A stretch of DNA of 64,000 nucleotides, taken from contig NZ_CP113062.1 of the NCBI RefSeq assembly GCF_026625765.1, positions 868,001 to 932,000 on the forward strand, given 5' to 3'. Below, piece after piece: positions 1 to 9,036 of the stretch. Below the pieces are notes generated by a model that was not told the DNA's origin, did no database searches, and worked only from the letters and a program-made list of their open reading frames with translations. Each line of letters opens with the position of its first letter. Position 1 is the stretch's first letter. The position numbers and the translations under genes are program-made. This DNA comes from Frigoribacterium sp. SL97 (GTDB lineage: Bacteria > Actinomycetota > Actinomycetes > Actinomycetales > Microbacteriaceae).

Positions 1-1170
1 TGGGTGATGACGGGCGACTACACGCCCGAGACCATCGATGCCGTCAACGAGGAGTTCACGAAGCAGACGGGCGCCGACGTCGACGTCCAGATCCAGCAGT
101 GGGACGGCATCACCACCAAGATCAGCACGGCACTCGCCACGAGCACCCCACCCGACGTGCTCGACCTCGGCAACACGCAGGTCGCCAGCTACGCGGCCAA
201 CGGTGCACTCCTCGACCTGACGTCGTACCGCGACGACCTCGAGCAGGGTCAGACCTGGTTGACGGGCCTCGAGGAGCCCGCGACCGTCGACGACTCGCTC
301 TACGCCGTGCCCGGCTTCGCCGGTGCCCGCGCCGTCATCTACAACAAGACGATGTGGGCCGAGGCCGGCGTGACCGAGGCGCCCACCACCTACGACGAGC
401 TCACCGCCGACCTCGACAAGGTGAAGGCCGCGAACACGGCGTCCGACTTCTCGGCGTTCTACCTGCCCGGCCAGTACTGGTACGCGGGCATGCAGTTCGT
501 CTGGGACGCCGGCGGAGAGATCGCCACGTCGAGCGACGGCACCTGGAAGGCGGGCCTGGCGAGCGACGAGGCGCAGCAGGGACTGGCCGACTTCACCGAG
601 TTCCAGAACGCCTACTCGACGCCCGCCTCGCAGACCCTCGACACCGACGCGCCCGACCAGACGCAGGTCTTCGCGGACGGCAAGACGGCGACGATCCTGC
701 ACACCAACGGCTCGATCGACCTGATCCAGAAGGCCAACCCCGCCCTGACCGACGACGACTTCGGCACGTTCCCGATGCCGGGCAAGTCGGGCGAGACGCA
801 GCCGGTCATGCTCGGCGGCTCGGACTGGGGAATCGCGGCCAAGAGCCAGAACTCCGACCTGGCCCTGCAGTGGACCAAGATCGCCACGAGCCCGGACATC
901 CAGAGCGAGTGGGTCGTGGGCAACGACGGCTGGATCCCGAACAGCGAAGAGGGCATCGAGGCGGCCGGCAGCGTGGTGACGCCGATCCAGAAGGGCTTCT
1001 TCGACGCCGCGCTCAACTCGAAGGCCACCCCCGCCAGCGCGAACTGGGCGGCCCTCGAGGGCGACAAGAGCATCAACCAGCTCTTCTCCTCGGTGGTCTC
1101 GGGCTCGAAGTCGCCCGAGGCGGCCGCGAAGTCCTTCGACGAGGCCACCGACGAGGCGCTGAACGACTAG
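1..1170 (+). CDS. Sugar ABC transporter substrate-binding protein, 5' end missing
   Basis: Extracellular solute-binding protein family 1: a periplasm-equivalent lipoprotein that captures an oligosaccharide and delivers it to the two permeases downstream. The frame is open to the first base of the window, so signal peptide and lipobox lie outside; 389 residues are visible and the gene ends at a TAG. Family hallmarks seen are the early segment following a conserved PPDVLDLGNTQ, the YNKTMW stretch and the late SDWGIAAKS region. A GH20 hexosaminidase and NagB follow, so the ligand is probably chitobiose or N-acetylglucosamine (DasA/NgcE-like); this is inferred from context only. No ATPase gene is in the cluster, as is usual for actinobacterial importers that share MsiK. 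Confidence 0.88.
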   Translation, partial: WVMTGDYTPETIDAVNEEFTKQTGADVDVQIQQWDGITTKISTALATSTPPDVLDLGNTQVASYAANGALLDLTSYRDDLEQGQTWLTGLEEPATVDDSLYAVPGFAGARAVIYNKTMWAEAGVTEAPTTYDELTADLDKVKAANTASDFSAFYLPGQYWYAGMQFVWDAGGEIATSSDGTWKAGLASDEAQQGLADFTEFQNAYSTPASQTLDTDAPDQTQVFADGKTATILHTNGSIDLIQKANPALTDDDFGTFPMPGKSGETQPVMLGGSDWGIAAKSQNSDLALQWTKIATSPDIQSEWVVGNDGWIPNSEEGIEAAGSVVTPIQKGFFDAALNSKATPASANWAALEGDKSINQLFSSVVSGSKSPEAAAKSFDEATDEALND

Positions 1171-1276
1171 CACCGAGCCCTCGGCAGCACCCCGGGGGCG
1201 TCACGCGACCACCTGATCGCGCGACGCTCCCGCCCCCTCGACCCGCACCTCCTGGACTCGAACCGAAAGAGGAACC

Positions 1277-2278
1277 GTGGCCCTCTCGATCGCCCCCGGT
1301 CTCACCGAGACCCCGCCCGGCGCGGCACCCGACCGGAAGGGCGGCCGGCGCCCGAAGGCCGAACGGAAGGCCCCGGTGCGCCCCGGCGGGAAGCGCCAGC
1401 TCGCCCCGCTCTGGCTGCTGTCGCCCGCGGGCATCGTGCTGCTCGCCGTGACCGTCGCGCCCATCGTGTTCCTGGTCTTCACGTCGTTCACCGACTACGA
1501 CCAACGCTCGCTCTTCACCGGCGCGTACGACTCGGTCGGCGTGCAGCAGTACGCGACCCTGCTGGCCGACACCGACTTCTGGTGGTCGCTCGTCCGCACG
1601 CTGGTCTTCACGGCCGCGATGGTCGGTGGCAGCGTCGTGATCGGCACGGGCGTCTCGCACCTGCTCACCCGGCTCGGCACGCCGATGCGCTACACGGTGA
1701 CCGTCGTGCTGATCCTCGCCTGGGCCATGCCCAACGTGGCGTCGTCGATCGTCTGGAAGTGGCTGTTCCAGCCCGGCTACGGCGTCGTGAACTGGCTGTT
1801 GACCCGGACCGGCCTGGTGGGCGACATGACCAACGTCGACTGGTCGAACGACGCGGCCCTCGCCTACACGAGCATCTGGCTGCTGATCGTGTGGCAGGCG
1901 GTGCCCTTCATCGCGCTGACCATGTACGCCGCCGAGACGCAGATCCCGCTCGAGTACAAAGAGGCCGCGCGGCTCGACGGGGCGAGCGAGTGGCGCGTGT
2001 ACCGGACCGTCACCCTGGTCTTCCTCAAGCCGACGCTGCTGCTGATCACGATCCTGTCGATCATCTGGGACTTCAACGTCTTCAACCAGATCTGGCTCGT
2101 CTCGGCCGGCGGCCCCGACGACGCCACCTCGACCCTCGGCGTCTTCACCTACGTCACCGCGTTCGTCGGCTTCGACATCGGGCAGGGCGCCGCCATCTCG
2201 GTGGTCACCACCCTGCTGCTCGTCGTGTTGACCGCGTTCTACGTCCGCAACCTCGTCCGATCCGGAGAAGACCTGTGA
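1277..2278 (+). CDS. Sugar ABC transporter permease (DasB-like)
   Basis: Integral membrane subunit of a CUT1-type carbohydrate importer, MalF-like, 333 residues with about six hydrophobic segments after a basic, Pro-rich N-terminus. The EAA loop that docks the ATPase is visible around residues 229-248 (EAARLDGASEWR). The GTG start is preceded by a purine-rich AAAGAGG eight bases upstream. It lies 106 bp after the binding protein, and its stop overlaps the next start by four bases (GTGA), so the two permeases are translationally coupled. Amino-sugar specificity is inferred from the GH20 and NagB genes that follow. Confidence 0.92.
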   Translation: MALSIAPGLTETPPGAAPDRKGGRRPKAERKAPVRPGGKRQLAPLWLLSPAGIVLLAVTVAPIVFLVFTSFTDYDQRSLFTGAYDSVGVQQYATLLADTDFWWSLVRTLVFTAAMVGGSVVIGTGVSHLLTRLGTPMRYTVTVVLILAWAMPNVASSIVWKWLFQPGYGVVNWLLTRTGLVGDMTNVDWSNDAALAYTSIWLLIVWQAVPFIALTMYAAETQIPLEYKEAARLDGASEWRVYRTVTLVFLKPTLLLITILSIIWDFNVFNQIWLVSAGGPDDATSTLGVFTYVTAFVGFDIGQGAAISVVTTLLLVVLTAFYVRNLVRSGEDL

Positions 2279-3228
2279 CCACGACCGCACCCGCCGGCGT
2301 CGGCACCACGACGACCGAGACCGTCGCGCGCGACGAGAGAAGCAAGGAGGCGCGCTCGGGCCACGGCACCGGCCGCCCGTCGCCCGCCCGCCCGACCCGT
2401 CGCCGCCGGAAGCCCCGCTGGGTCAGCAACGCGATCGCGATCGTCTTCAGCCTCGTGTGGCTGTTCCCCGTCTACTGGATGGTCAACACGGCGTTCAAGC
2501 CGCGCCCCGAGGTGATGACGGCCACCCCGCTGTTCTGGCCGCAGAACCCGACCCTCGACAACTTCGTCGTCGCGGTGACGCAGTCCGACTTCTTCACGAA
2601 CCTGCGCAACAGCGTGATCGTCGTGGTCGGGGCCGTCGTCTTCTCGATCGTGCTCGGACTGTTCGCCTCGGCCGCCCTGTCGCGGTTCCGGTTCCGGGGG
2701 CGGCGCACGATCATGGTGTTCATCCTGATCGTGCAGATGCTGCCGGCGACGGCCCTGTTGATCCCGCAGTTCCTGATCTTCAACAGCCTCGGGCTGCTCG
2801 GCACCTACGGCGGGCTCATCCTGGCGTACGTCGCGTCGACGCTGCCGTTCTCGATCTGGGTGATGCGCGGGTTCTTCCTGGCGATCCCGGTCGAGGTCGA
2901 GGAGGCCGCGCAACTCGACGGCGCGAGCACCTGGCAGGTGCTGACGCGGATCATGTTCCCGCTCGTGCTGCCCGGCATGATCGCGACGAGCATCTTCGCC
3001 TTCATCGCCGCGTGGAACGACTACCTCGTGGCCTACACGTTCATGAAGGACCAGTCGATGTACACGCTGCCGGTCTGGCTGGCCTCGTTCAGCACGCCGA
3101 CCAGCGGCACCGACTTCGGCGGACAGATGGCGGCCTCGGTGCTGTTCTCCCTGCCGGTCGTCGTCTTCTTCATGATCATCCAACGCAACCTGGTGACCGG
3201 CATGTCCGCCGGCGCCGTGAAGGGCTGA
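2275..3228 (+). CDS. Sugar ABC transporter permease (DasC-like)
   Basis: Second membrane subunit of the importer, MalG-like, 317 residues. I chose GTG 2275 because it overlaps the previous stop as GTGA; the same frame stays open far upstream but that part is antisense noise. The first ~50 residues are an Arg/Pro/Thr-rich cytoplasmic tail that includes a copy of the GGAGGCGCG motif (2346). The EAA motif is near residue 209 (EEAAQLDGASTW). Ends four bases before the GH20 gene, so the whole set looks like one transcript. Confidence 0.92.
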   Translation: MTTTAPAGVGTTTTETVARDERSKEARSGHGTGRPSPARPTRRRRKPRWVSNAIAIVFSLVWLFPVYWMVNTAFKPRPEVMTATPLFWPQNPTLDNFVVAVTQSDFFTNLRNSVIVVVGAVVFSIVLGLFASAALSRFRFRGRRTIMVFILIVQMLPATALLIPQFLIFNSLGLLGTYGGLILAYVASTLPFSIWVMRGFFLAIPVEVEEAAQLDGASTWQVLTRIMFPLVLPGMIATSIFAFIAAWNDYLVAYTFMKDQSMYTLPVWLASFSTPTSGTDFGGQMAASVLFSLPVVVFFMIIQRNLVTGMSAGAVKG

Positions 3229-3232
3229 CCCC

Positions 3233-4954
3233 GTGACGACCGACTCCTCGACCCCCTCGACCACCATGCGGGCCGGCACCGCGACCCCCGAGACCGCACC
3301 GGTCGCGATCGTGCCGCGTCCTGCCCGGCTGACCCGCGCCTCCGGGGCGTTCCGGCTCGACTCCGCGACGCGCGTCTCGGCGCCCGACGAGCTGGCCGGA
3401 GTCGTCGCCTGGCTGCAGCAGGCGCTGCGCCCCGCGACCGGCCTGCCGCTCCGCGAGGGCAGCGCCGACGGGACCGGCATCTCGTTCGACCTGGACGCCT
3501 CGCTCGGTGCCGAGGCCTACCGGCTGGAGGCGCGACCCGCGGGGGTGCGCATCACCGGTGGCGACGCGGCCGGCGCGTTCCACGGGGCGCAGGTGCTGCG
3601 ACAGCTGCTGCCCGCGGCCGCCTACCGGACGGCCCTCGTGCCCGGGGTCGACTGGGTCGTGCCCGCCGTCGACGTCGAGGACCGACCACGCTTCGGCTGG
3701 CGGGGTACGCACCTCGACGTCGCCCGGCACTTCCTGCCCAAGCACGACGTCCTGCGGTTCGTCGACCTCATGGCCCTGCACCGGCTCAACACGCTCCACT
3801 GGCACCTCACCGAGGACCAGGGCTGGCGCATCGAGATCACGAAGTACCCGCGCCTGACCTCGGTCGGCGCGTGGCGGGGGTCGTCGCAGGTGGGGGCGGG
3901 GCCGGACGCGACCCAGGACGGCCGACCGCACGGCGGCTTCTACACGCAGGACGACATCCGCGAGGTGGTCGCCTACGCCGCGGCCCGCCACATCACGGTC
4001 GTGCCCGAGGTCGACGTGCCCGGCCACTCGATGGCGGCGATCACGGCGTACCCGCACCTCGGCGTCGGCGCCGTCGAGGTCGGCGGGACGCCCGTGGCGG
4101 CGCCCCGGCAGATCGCCGTGGGGACCGAGTGGGGCATCTTCGAGGACGTCCTCAACACCGAGCAGACGACCGTCGACTTCTACACCGACGTGCTCGACGA
4201 GGTGATGGAGCTCTTCCCGGGCACCTGGATCGGCATCGGTGGCGACGAGTGCCCCAAGGCGCAGTGGCGGGCCGACCCGCGCACGCAGGAGCTCATGCGG
4301 GACCGCGGCCTCGCCGACGAGGAGGAGCTGCAGGCGTGGTTCATCGGGCGGCTCGACGCGCACCTCACCGCGGCCGGGCGCCGCACCTTCGGGTGGGACG
4401 AGATCCTCGAGGGGAACGCCACGATGTCACCCGGCGCGACGGTCGCGTCGTGGCGGGGCATGACCGGCGCGATCACGGCGGCACGACGCGGCTACGACGT
4501 CGTGGCGTGTCCCGACGACCAGGTCTACCTCGACTACCGGCAGTCGGACGGGCCCGACGAGCCGATCCCGGTGTCGATCCCGCTCACCCTGGCCGACGTG
4601 TTCGCGTTCGAACCGGTGCCCGCGCAGCTCACCGAGGACGAGGCCCGTCACGTGCTCGGAGGCCAGGCCAACATCTGGACCGAGCACATGGACTCGCCCC
4701 GCACCGTCGACTTCTTCGCGTTCCCCCGGTTGTGCGCCGTCGCCGAGGCGCTGTGGACGACCGAACCGCGGGACTTCGACGACTTCTCCACACGGCTGGC
4801 CGTGCACCTCGGACGCCTCGACGCCCTCGGCGTCGAGTACCGGCGGGAGTCGGGGCCGCTACCGTGGCAGCAGCGTCCGGGCGTGCCCGGGCGGCCGGCC
4901 TCACGCGAAGAACGCGAGGCGTACATCGCGTCGGTCGTGGCCAACATCGTCTGA
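3233..4954 (+). CDS. Beta-N-acetylhexosaminidase, GH20
   Basis: Removes terminal GlcNAc/GalNAc from chito-oligosaccharides or peptidoglycan fragments by substrate-assisted catalysis. 573 residues: an N-terminal GH20b-like domain, then the TIM barrel. The catalytic Asp-Glu pair is seen in IGGDECPKAQWR (D338, E339), and HWHLTEDQGWR near residue 189 is a typical GH20 stretch. I see no signal peptide or lipobox, so it probably acts in the cytoplasm on imported disaccharide, which fits a gene coupled to the importer (four-base gap from the permease). Start GTG 3233; an alternative start further in is possible because the first ~25 residues are low complexity. Confidence 0.95.
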   Translation: MTTDSSTPSTTMRAGTATPETAPVAIVPRPARLTRASGAFRLDSATRVSAPDELAGVVAWLQQALRPATGLPLREGSADGTGISFDLDASLGAEAYRLEARPAGVRITGGDAAGAFHGAQVLRQLLPAAAYRTALVPGVDWVVPAVDVEDRPRFGWRGTHLDVARHFLPKHDVLRFVDLMALHRLNTLHWHLTEDQGWRIEITKYPRLTSVGAWRGSSQVGAGPDATQDGRPHGGFYTQDDIREVVAYAAARHITVVPEVDVPGHSMAAITAYPHLGVGAVEVGGTPVAAPRQIAVGTEWGIFEDVLNTEQTTVDFYTDVLDEVMELFPGTWIGIGGDECPKAQWRADPRTQELMRDRGLADEEELQAWFIGRLDAHLTAAGRRTFGWDEILEGNATMSPGATVASWRGMTGAITAARRGYDVVACPDDQVYLDYRQSDGPDEPIPVSIPLTLADVFAFEPVPAQLTEDEARHVLGGQANIWTEHMDSPRTVDFFAFPRLCAVAEALWTTEPRDFDDFSTRLAVHLGRLDALGVEYRRESGPLPWQQRPGVPGRPASREEREAYIASVVANIV

Positions 4955-4976
4955 CGCCTCGGCAGCAAGGAGCCCC

Positions 4977-5762
4977 ATGGAGATCGTCATCGTCCGCGAC
5001 GCCGACGAGGTCGGCCGTGTCGCCGCCCTCAAGATCGCGTCCGTCGTCCAGCGCGACCCCGAGGCCGTGCTGGGCCTCGCGACCGGGTCGTCGCCCACCG
5101 GCATCTACGCGTCGCTCGCGGCCCGGGTCGCGGCGGGCGAGCTCGACTTCGGCCGCGCCTCCGGGTTCGCGCTCGACGAGTACGTCGGCATCCCGCTCGA
5201 GCACCCCGAGAGCTACGCCTCGGTGATCGAGCGCGACGTCGTCGTGCCCCTGGGCATGGACGCGTCGAAGGTCCACGTGCCCGACGGGCGGGCCTCCGAC
5301 GTCGAGGCCGCGGTCGTCGAGTACGAGCGGGCCATCGCCGACGCGGGCGGCATCGACATCCAGATCCTCGGCATCGGGGCGAACGGGCACATCGGCTTCA
5401 ACGAGCCCACCTCGTCCTTCGCGTCGCGCACCCGCATCAAGACGCTCGCCCCGCAGACCCGGGCCGACAACGCCCGGTTCTTCGACGACCCGTCGCAGGT
5501 GCCCACGCACTGCCTGACGCAGGGGCTCGGCACCATCCTCGACGCGCACGAGGTCGTGCTCGTGGCGCAGGGGTCGTCGAAGGCGTCGGCGGTCGCGGGC
5601 ATGATCGAGGGGCCGCTCGGCGCGATGTGCCCCGGCAGCGCGTTGCAGTTGCACCGGCACGCCACGATCGTCGTCGACGAAGCCGCGGCGTCGCAGCTGC
5701 AGCTGGCGGACTACTACCGCTACACCTACGCGAACAAGCCCGTGTGGCAGCGCTTCGAGTAG
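4977..5762 (+). CDS. nagB: Glucosamine-6-phosphate deaminase
   Basis: Converts glucosamine-6-phosphate to fructose-6-phosphate and ammonia, the last committed step of amino-sugar catabolism. 261 residues, the family's usual size. Visible motifs are the phosphate-binding LGLATGSSPTG near residues 34-44, the catalytic FALDEY region and GANGHIGFNEP. ATG start with an AAGGAG Shine-Dalgarno seven bases upstream. It is 22 bp after the GH20 gene and clearly in the same operon. The partner deacetylase nagA is not here but at 20818-22188 on the other strand. Confidence 0.97.
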   Translation: MEIVIVRDADEVGRVAALKIASVVQRDPEAVLGLATGSSPTGIYASLAARVAAGELDFGRASGFALDEYVGIPLEHPESYASVIERDVVVPLGMDASKVHVPDGRASDVEAAVVEYERAIADAGGIDIQILGIGANGHIGFNEPTSSFASRTRIKTLAPQTRADNARFFDDPSQVPTHCLTQGLGTILDAHEVVLVAQGSSKASAVAGMIEGPLGAMCPGSALQLHRHATIVVDEAAASQLQLADYYRYTYANKPVWQRFE

Positions 5763-5829
5763 CGCACCCGTCCTGGCGACGACCGCGGTGCTCCCGTGAC
5801 GGCGGCGTCCGTGTGACGACGGCGTCCCC

Positions 5830-7530
5830 GTGACGACGCTGGTGCTCGCGGGCGGGACGGTCTGGGACGGGTCCGGAGGCGCGGGTCGCGTCGCGGACGT
5901 CGTCGTGCGCGACGGCGTGGTCGCGGCCGTGGGGCCCGGGGCCGCGGCGTCCGTGGGCGACGGTCGCCGCGCCTCCTCGTCCGGGGTGCCGGCCGGGGTC
6001 GAGGTGGTCGACGCGAGCGGACTCGACGTGCTGCCGGGCTTCGTCGACGTGCACGCGCACGACGACGCCGCGTTGTTCCGCCCGGGAGGGGTCGCGCCCA
6101 AGACCGGGCAGGGCGTGACGACCACGATCGTCGGCAACTGCGGCCAGGGCGTCGCGCCGTCGCCGTCCGACGCGCGGGACCGATCGCTCGAGGACTACTC
6201 GCGGCCGGTGCTCGGCGGGTTCCCTGCGCGACGATGGGCGACGTTCGCCGACTACGTGCGGACGCTGGCCGAGGGCGACGCCGACGGCACCTTCGGCCTG
6301 CACGCCGCGACCCTCGTTCCGCACGCCCCGCTGCGGGCGGGCGTGCTCGGCTTCGACCGTCGACCGGCCGACGGCGTCGAGCGGTCGCTCATCGCGGCGT
6401 CGGTGGGCGAGGCGCTCGACGCCGGGGCGCTCGGCGTCTCGCTGGGCCTCATGTACGCACCCGGCGACGCCGCCGACCGGCCCGAACTCGTCGCCCTGGC
6501 CCGGGAGTGCGCGGTGCGGGGCAAGCTGCTGGTCGCCCACGTCCGCAACGAGGCCGACGGACACCGCGACTCGATCGACGAGCTGGCGTCGCTGGGGCGC
6601 GAGACCGGGGCCGCCGTCCACGTCAGCCACCTGAAGGTGACCGGGCCGCGGAACGTCGGCGGCATGCCCGCGATCGTGGAGCACCTCGACGCCTTGCGCG
6701 ACGACGGTGTCGACGTCAGCGCGGACGTCTACCCCTACGACGCGGGCAGCACGACGGTCGCGTCGCTGTTCCCGCCGGCCACGGCCGACCACGGGGTCGA
6801 GAGCCTGCTCGAGGCGCTCCGTCCCGGCACGCGCTCGCGGAGGGATGTGCTCGACGGGCTGCTCGAACCCTGGGCCGGATCGACGCTCGAGAACCAGTAC
6901 GCGGCGATCGGCCCCGAGCGGATCTCGGCGGCGGGGTTCACGCGACCCGAGCACGCGGGCTTCGAGGGGCGGCCGCTGTCCGAGATCGCCGAGGCGGTCG
7001 GTGCCGACCCGCGCGAGGTGCTCGCCGACCTCGTCCTCGCCGAACGGGGCGCCTTGACCGTCATCGTGTTCCACACCGACCTCGAGGGCATGCGGACGGC
7101 CCTGGCGTGGCCGCACACCCTGGTCGGCTCGGACGGGCTGCCGCGCGAGACCGGCACCGTGCATCCCCGCCTGTACGGGACGTTCTCGCGCGTGCTCGAC
7201 GAGTACGCCGGGTCGGGGCCGCAGGCCGTGCTGTCGCGGGGCGAGGCGATCGCGCGCATGTCGACCCGCGCCTCCTCGCGGTTCGGGCTGGGGGGCACGG
7301 GTGCCGGCGCGGGCGGAGGCGCGGGCGGCATCGCCGGCGGCGGCGGCGGCGGCGTCGGCGCCGTGGGTGGTGGCCGGGCAGGAGGCGCGCTCAGCATCGC
7401 CGCCGGGGCCGTCGCCGACCTCCAGTTGGTCGACCCCGGGGCGTACGCCGACCGGGCCACCTACGCGACGCCCCGCCTCGGCCCCTCGGGGCTGGTCGGT
7501 CTCTGGGCTGCGGGCCGTCGCCTCCATTGA
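5830..7530 (+). CDS. N-acyl-D-amino-acid deacylase (amidohydrolase family 3)
   Basis: Metal-dependent hydrolase of the D-aminoacylase / D-glutamate deacylase group, expected to free D-amino acids from N-acyl forms. 566 residues. The metal-binding HAHDD motif follows the beta-sandwich start; VAHVRNEADG and HVSHLKVTG supply further histidines, and a late Asp is in LVGSDG. Residues about 485-522 are a Gly-rich insertion that carries GGAGGCGCG copies at 7315 and 7381, not expected in the family. GTG 5830 is chosen as the first in-frame start before TLVLAGGTVWDG. It is 67 bp after nagB, so it may be co-transcribed; the pair suggests muropeptide or chitin recycling. Substrate unproven. Confidence 0.88.
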   Translation: MTTLVLAGGTVWDGSGGAGRVADVVVRDGVVAAVGPGAAASVGDGRRASSSGVPAGVEVVDASGLDVLPGFVDVHAHDDAALFRPGGVAPKTGQGVTTTIVGNCGQGVAPSPSDARDRSLEDYSRPVLGGFPARRWATFADYVRTLAEGDADGTFGLHAATLVPHAPLRAGVLGFDRRPADGVERSLIAASVGEALDAGALGVSLGLMYAPGDAADRPELVALARECAVRGKLLVAHVRNEADGHRDSIDELASLGRETGAAVHVSHLKVTGPRNVGGMPAIVEHLDALRDDGVDVSADVYPYDAGSTTVASLFPPATADHGVESLLEALRPGTRSRRDVLDGLLEPWAGSTLENQYAAIGPERISAAGFTRPEHAGFEGRPLSEIAEAVGADPREVLADLVLAERGALTVIVFHTDLEGMRTALAWPHTLVGSDGLPRETGTVHPRLYGTFSRVLDEYAGSGPQAVLSRGEAIARMSTRASSRFGLGGTGAGAGGGAGGIAGGGGGGVGAVGGGRAGGALSIAAGAVADLQLVDPGAYADRATYATPRLGPSGLVGLWAAGRRLH

Positions 7531-7554
7531 GCCGCCCCGGCCGACCTGCATCGG

Positions 7555-7620
7555 CTGACCCGACCCGACCCGACCCGCCCTGGCCCGATCCGCCCTGCCC
7601 CGATCCGCCCTGCCGCGACC
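7555..7620. repeat. Pyrimidine-rich tandem repeat between genes
   Basis: The space after the deacylase consists of CGACC units that change into imperfect copies of CCGATCCGCCCTGCC. No gene is visible. It ends just before the SDR gene's upstream region. It looks like slippage-expanded low-complexity DNA and could act as a Rho-type termination zone on the plus strand; that is a guess. Confidence 0.5.
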
Positions 7621-7687
7621 CTGCGCAGGCGTTCTCGGCCCGCTCTTGGTCGGACGGTGTTCGCTTCGACGAACGACAGGAGGCGCG

Positions 7688-8314
7688 ATGAAGGTTCTGG
7701 TGTTGGGAGCGACAGGGGGCACGGGCTCCCACGTCCTGCGGGTCGCCCTGTCGGCGGGGCACGACGTGACGGTGCTCGTCCGCGACGCCTCGTCCCTCGA
7801 CGTGACGGAGGGCGTCCGGGTGCTCACCGGGGACGCGACCTCGGCCGAGGACGTCCGCGCCGCCGTCGCCGGCCAGGACGCCGTGCTGAACGCGATCGGC
7901 TCGCGGAACATGCGGCACCCGGTCGAGGTCGAGGTCGGGCGAGCCCTGCTGCCGGCGATGCACGACGCGGGCGTCGACCGACTCGTCGTCTGTTCGGCCT
8001 TCGGCGTCGGCGAGAGTCAGGCCGACGCGACCACCTTCCAGAAGATGTTCTTCCACACCGTGCTCGGCAAGGTCTACGCCGCCAAGGACGTCGCCGACGC
8101 CGAGGTGCGCGAGAGCGGACTCGACTGGACGCTCGTCTACCCGACGCGCCTCACCGACGACCCGGCGACCGGGTCGCTCGCCACGGGGGAGCGGTTGCTC
8201 CAGGGGGCGGGCAGCCACGTGACCCGTGCCGACGTGGCGCGTTTCATGCTCGCCCAGCTGACCGACGCGACGTGGTCACGGAAGATCGTGGTCGTGACGG
8301 GCGCGACCGACTGA
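7688..8314 (+). CDS. NAD(P)H-binding SDR-family protein
   Basis: Short, atypical-SDR (NmrA-like / SDR_a5) protein of 208 residues. The Rossmann dinucleotide motif GATGGTGSH is at residues 7-15, and the VLNAIGSRN and DWTLVYPTRL stretches match this group. Such proteins bind NAD(P)H and act as reductases or redox sensors; the substrate here is unknown. The ATG at 7688 is preceded by AGGAGGCGCG, so a copy of the dispersed motif serves as the Shine-Dalgarno sequence. The frame is open 42 bases further upstream but without a better start. Confidence 0.85.
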   Translation: MKVLVLGATGGTGSHVLRVALSAGHDVTVLVRDASSLDVTEGVRVLTGDATSAEDVRAAVAGQDAVLNAIGSRNMRHPVEVEVGRALLPAMHDAGVDRLVVCSAFGVGESQADATTFQKMFFHTVLGKVYAAKDVADAEVRESGLDWTLVYPTRLTDDPATGSLATGERLLQGAGSHVTRADVARFMLAQLTDATWSRKIVVVTGATD

Positions 8315-8481
8315 CCTGCGCCTCCTGTGGTCGCGCCGCCTGGACGCCGCGCCACCCCGAACACGGGCGTGTCCGGGGTGGGCGGGCGATCGTGCCGACC
8401 AGGAAAGTGCGAACTCGCCCGCTGTCGACGAGCGGCAGGGCGGCAGAGCCGCAGGCCGCAGGCCCGGAGAGCCGCAGCGCG

Positions 8482-8886
8482 TCAGCTGAGGATGGCGAGC
8501 GCGTCGATCTCGACGAGCATGGCCTCGTTCGGCAGCTCGACGAAGACCGTCGTGCGGGTGGGGAACACCCCGCTCGGGACGTTCTGCAGCAGGTAGGTCT
8601 CGTACGCGGCGTTCATCTCGGCGAAGTCGTCGCGCGTGGTGAGGAACACGCGCAGCGACACGACGTCGTCGAACGTCCCGCCGGCGCCCTCGACGATCGC
8701 CTTGACGTTGTCGAGCGTGCGGACGGTCTGCGACGTCAGGTCGCCGGGGTGCAGGTACTCGCTCGTGGCGGGGTCTTGCGGGCCCTGGCCCGACACGCTG
8801 AGGAACCCGTTCTTGAGCACGCCCTGCGAGAAGGTCGAGATGGGGGTGGGGGCGCCGCCGGTGCGGACTTCGGTCTTCTCGCTCAC
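8482..8886 (-). CDS. RidA family protein (reactive enamine/imine deaminase)
   Basis: RidA/YjgF/UK114 proteins hydrolyse 2-aminoacrylate and related imines released by PLP enzymes such as serine/threonine dehydratases. 134 residues, usual family length, with the typical SVSGQGPQDP and late PNEAMLVEIDALA stretches. GTG start. It is divergent, with a 150-bp gap, from a D-serine-dehydratase-like gene whose chemistry would create exactly this kind of intermediate, which supports a detoxifying partnership. The exact RidA subgroup is not assigned; the usual catalytic Arg appears to be in FPTRTTVF. Confidence 0.92.
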   Translation of the reverse strand: MSEKTEVRTGGAPTPISTFSQGVLKNGFLSVSGQGPQDPATSEYLHPGDLTSQTVRTLDNVKAIVEGAGGTFDDVVSLRVFLTTRDDFAEMNAAYETYLLQNVPSGVFPTRTTVFVELPNEAMLVEIDALAILS

Positions 8887-8944
8887 AGGTCTGCTCTTCT
8901 CTGGTGGATGGTCGGTGGGCCCGACGTGAGGTGTCGCCCGTCGG

Positions 8945-8975
8945 GGGTGGCTGCAAAACTACCGTCAGGTACCGA
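8945..8975 (+). promoter_or_regulatory. Putative divergent promoter, ridA / D-serine-dehydratase-like gene
   Basis: The 150-bp divergent gap contains TACCGT at 8960-8965, a good actinobacterial -10 for the plus-strand gene, and on the minus strand TAGTTT at nearly the same place for ridA. No convincing -35 or operator is evident. Assignment rests on spacing and hexamer match only. Confidence 0.35.
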
Positions 8976-9036
8976 CACACGGCCTGACCGCAGCACCACT
9001 CCGCACACCCCCGAACCGCACCCGTCGGAAGGCACC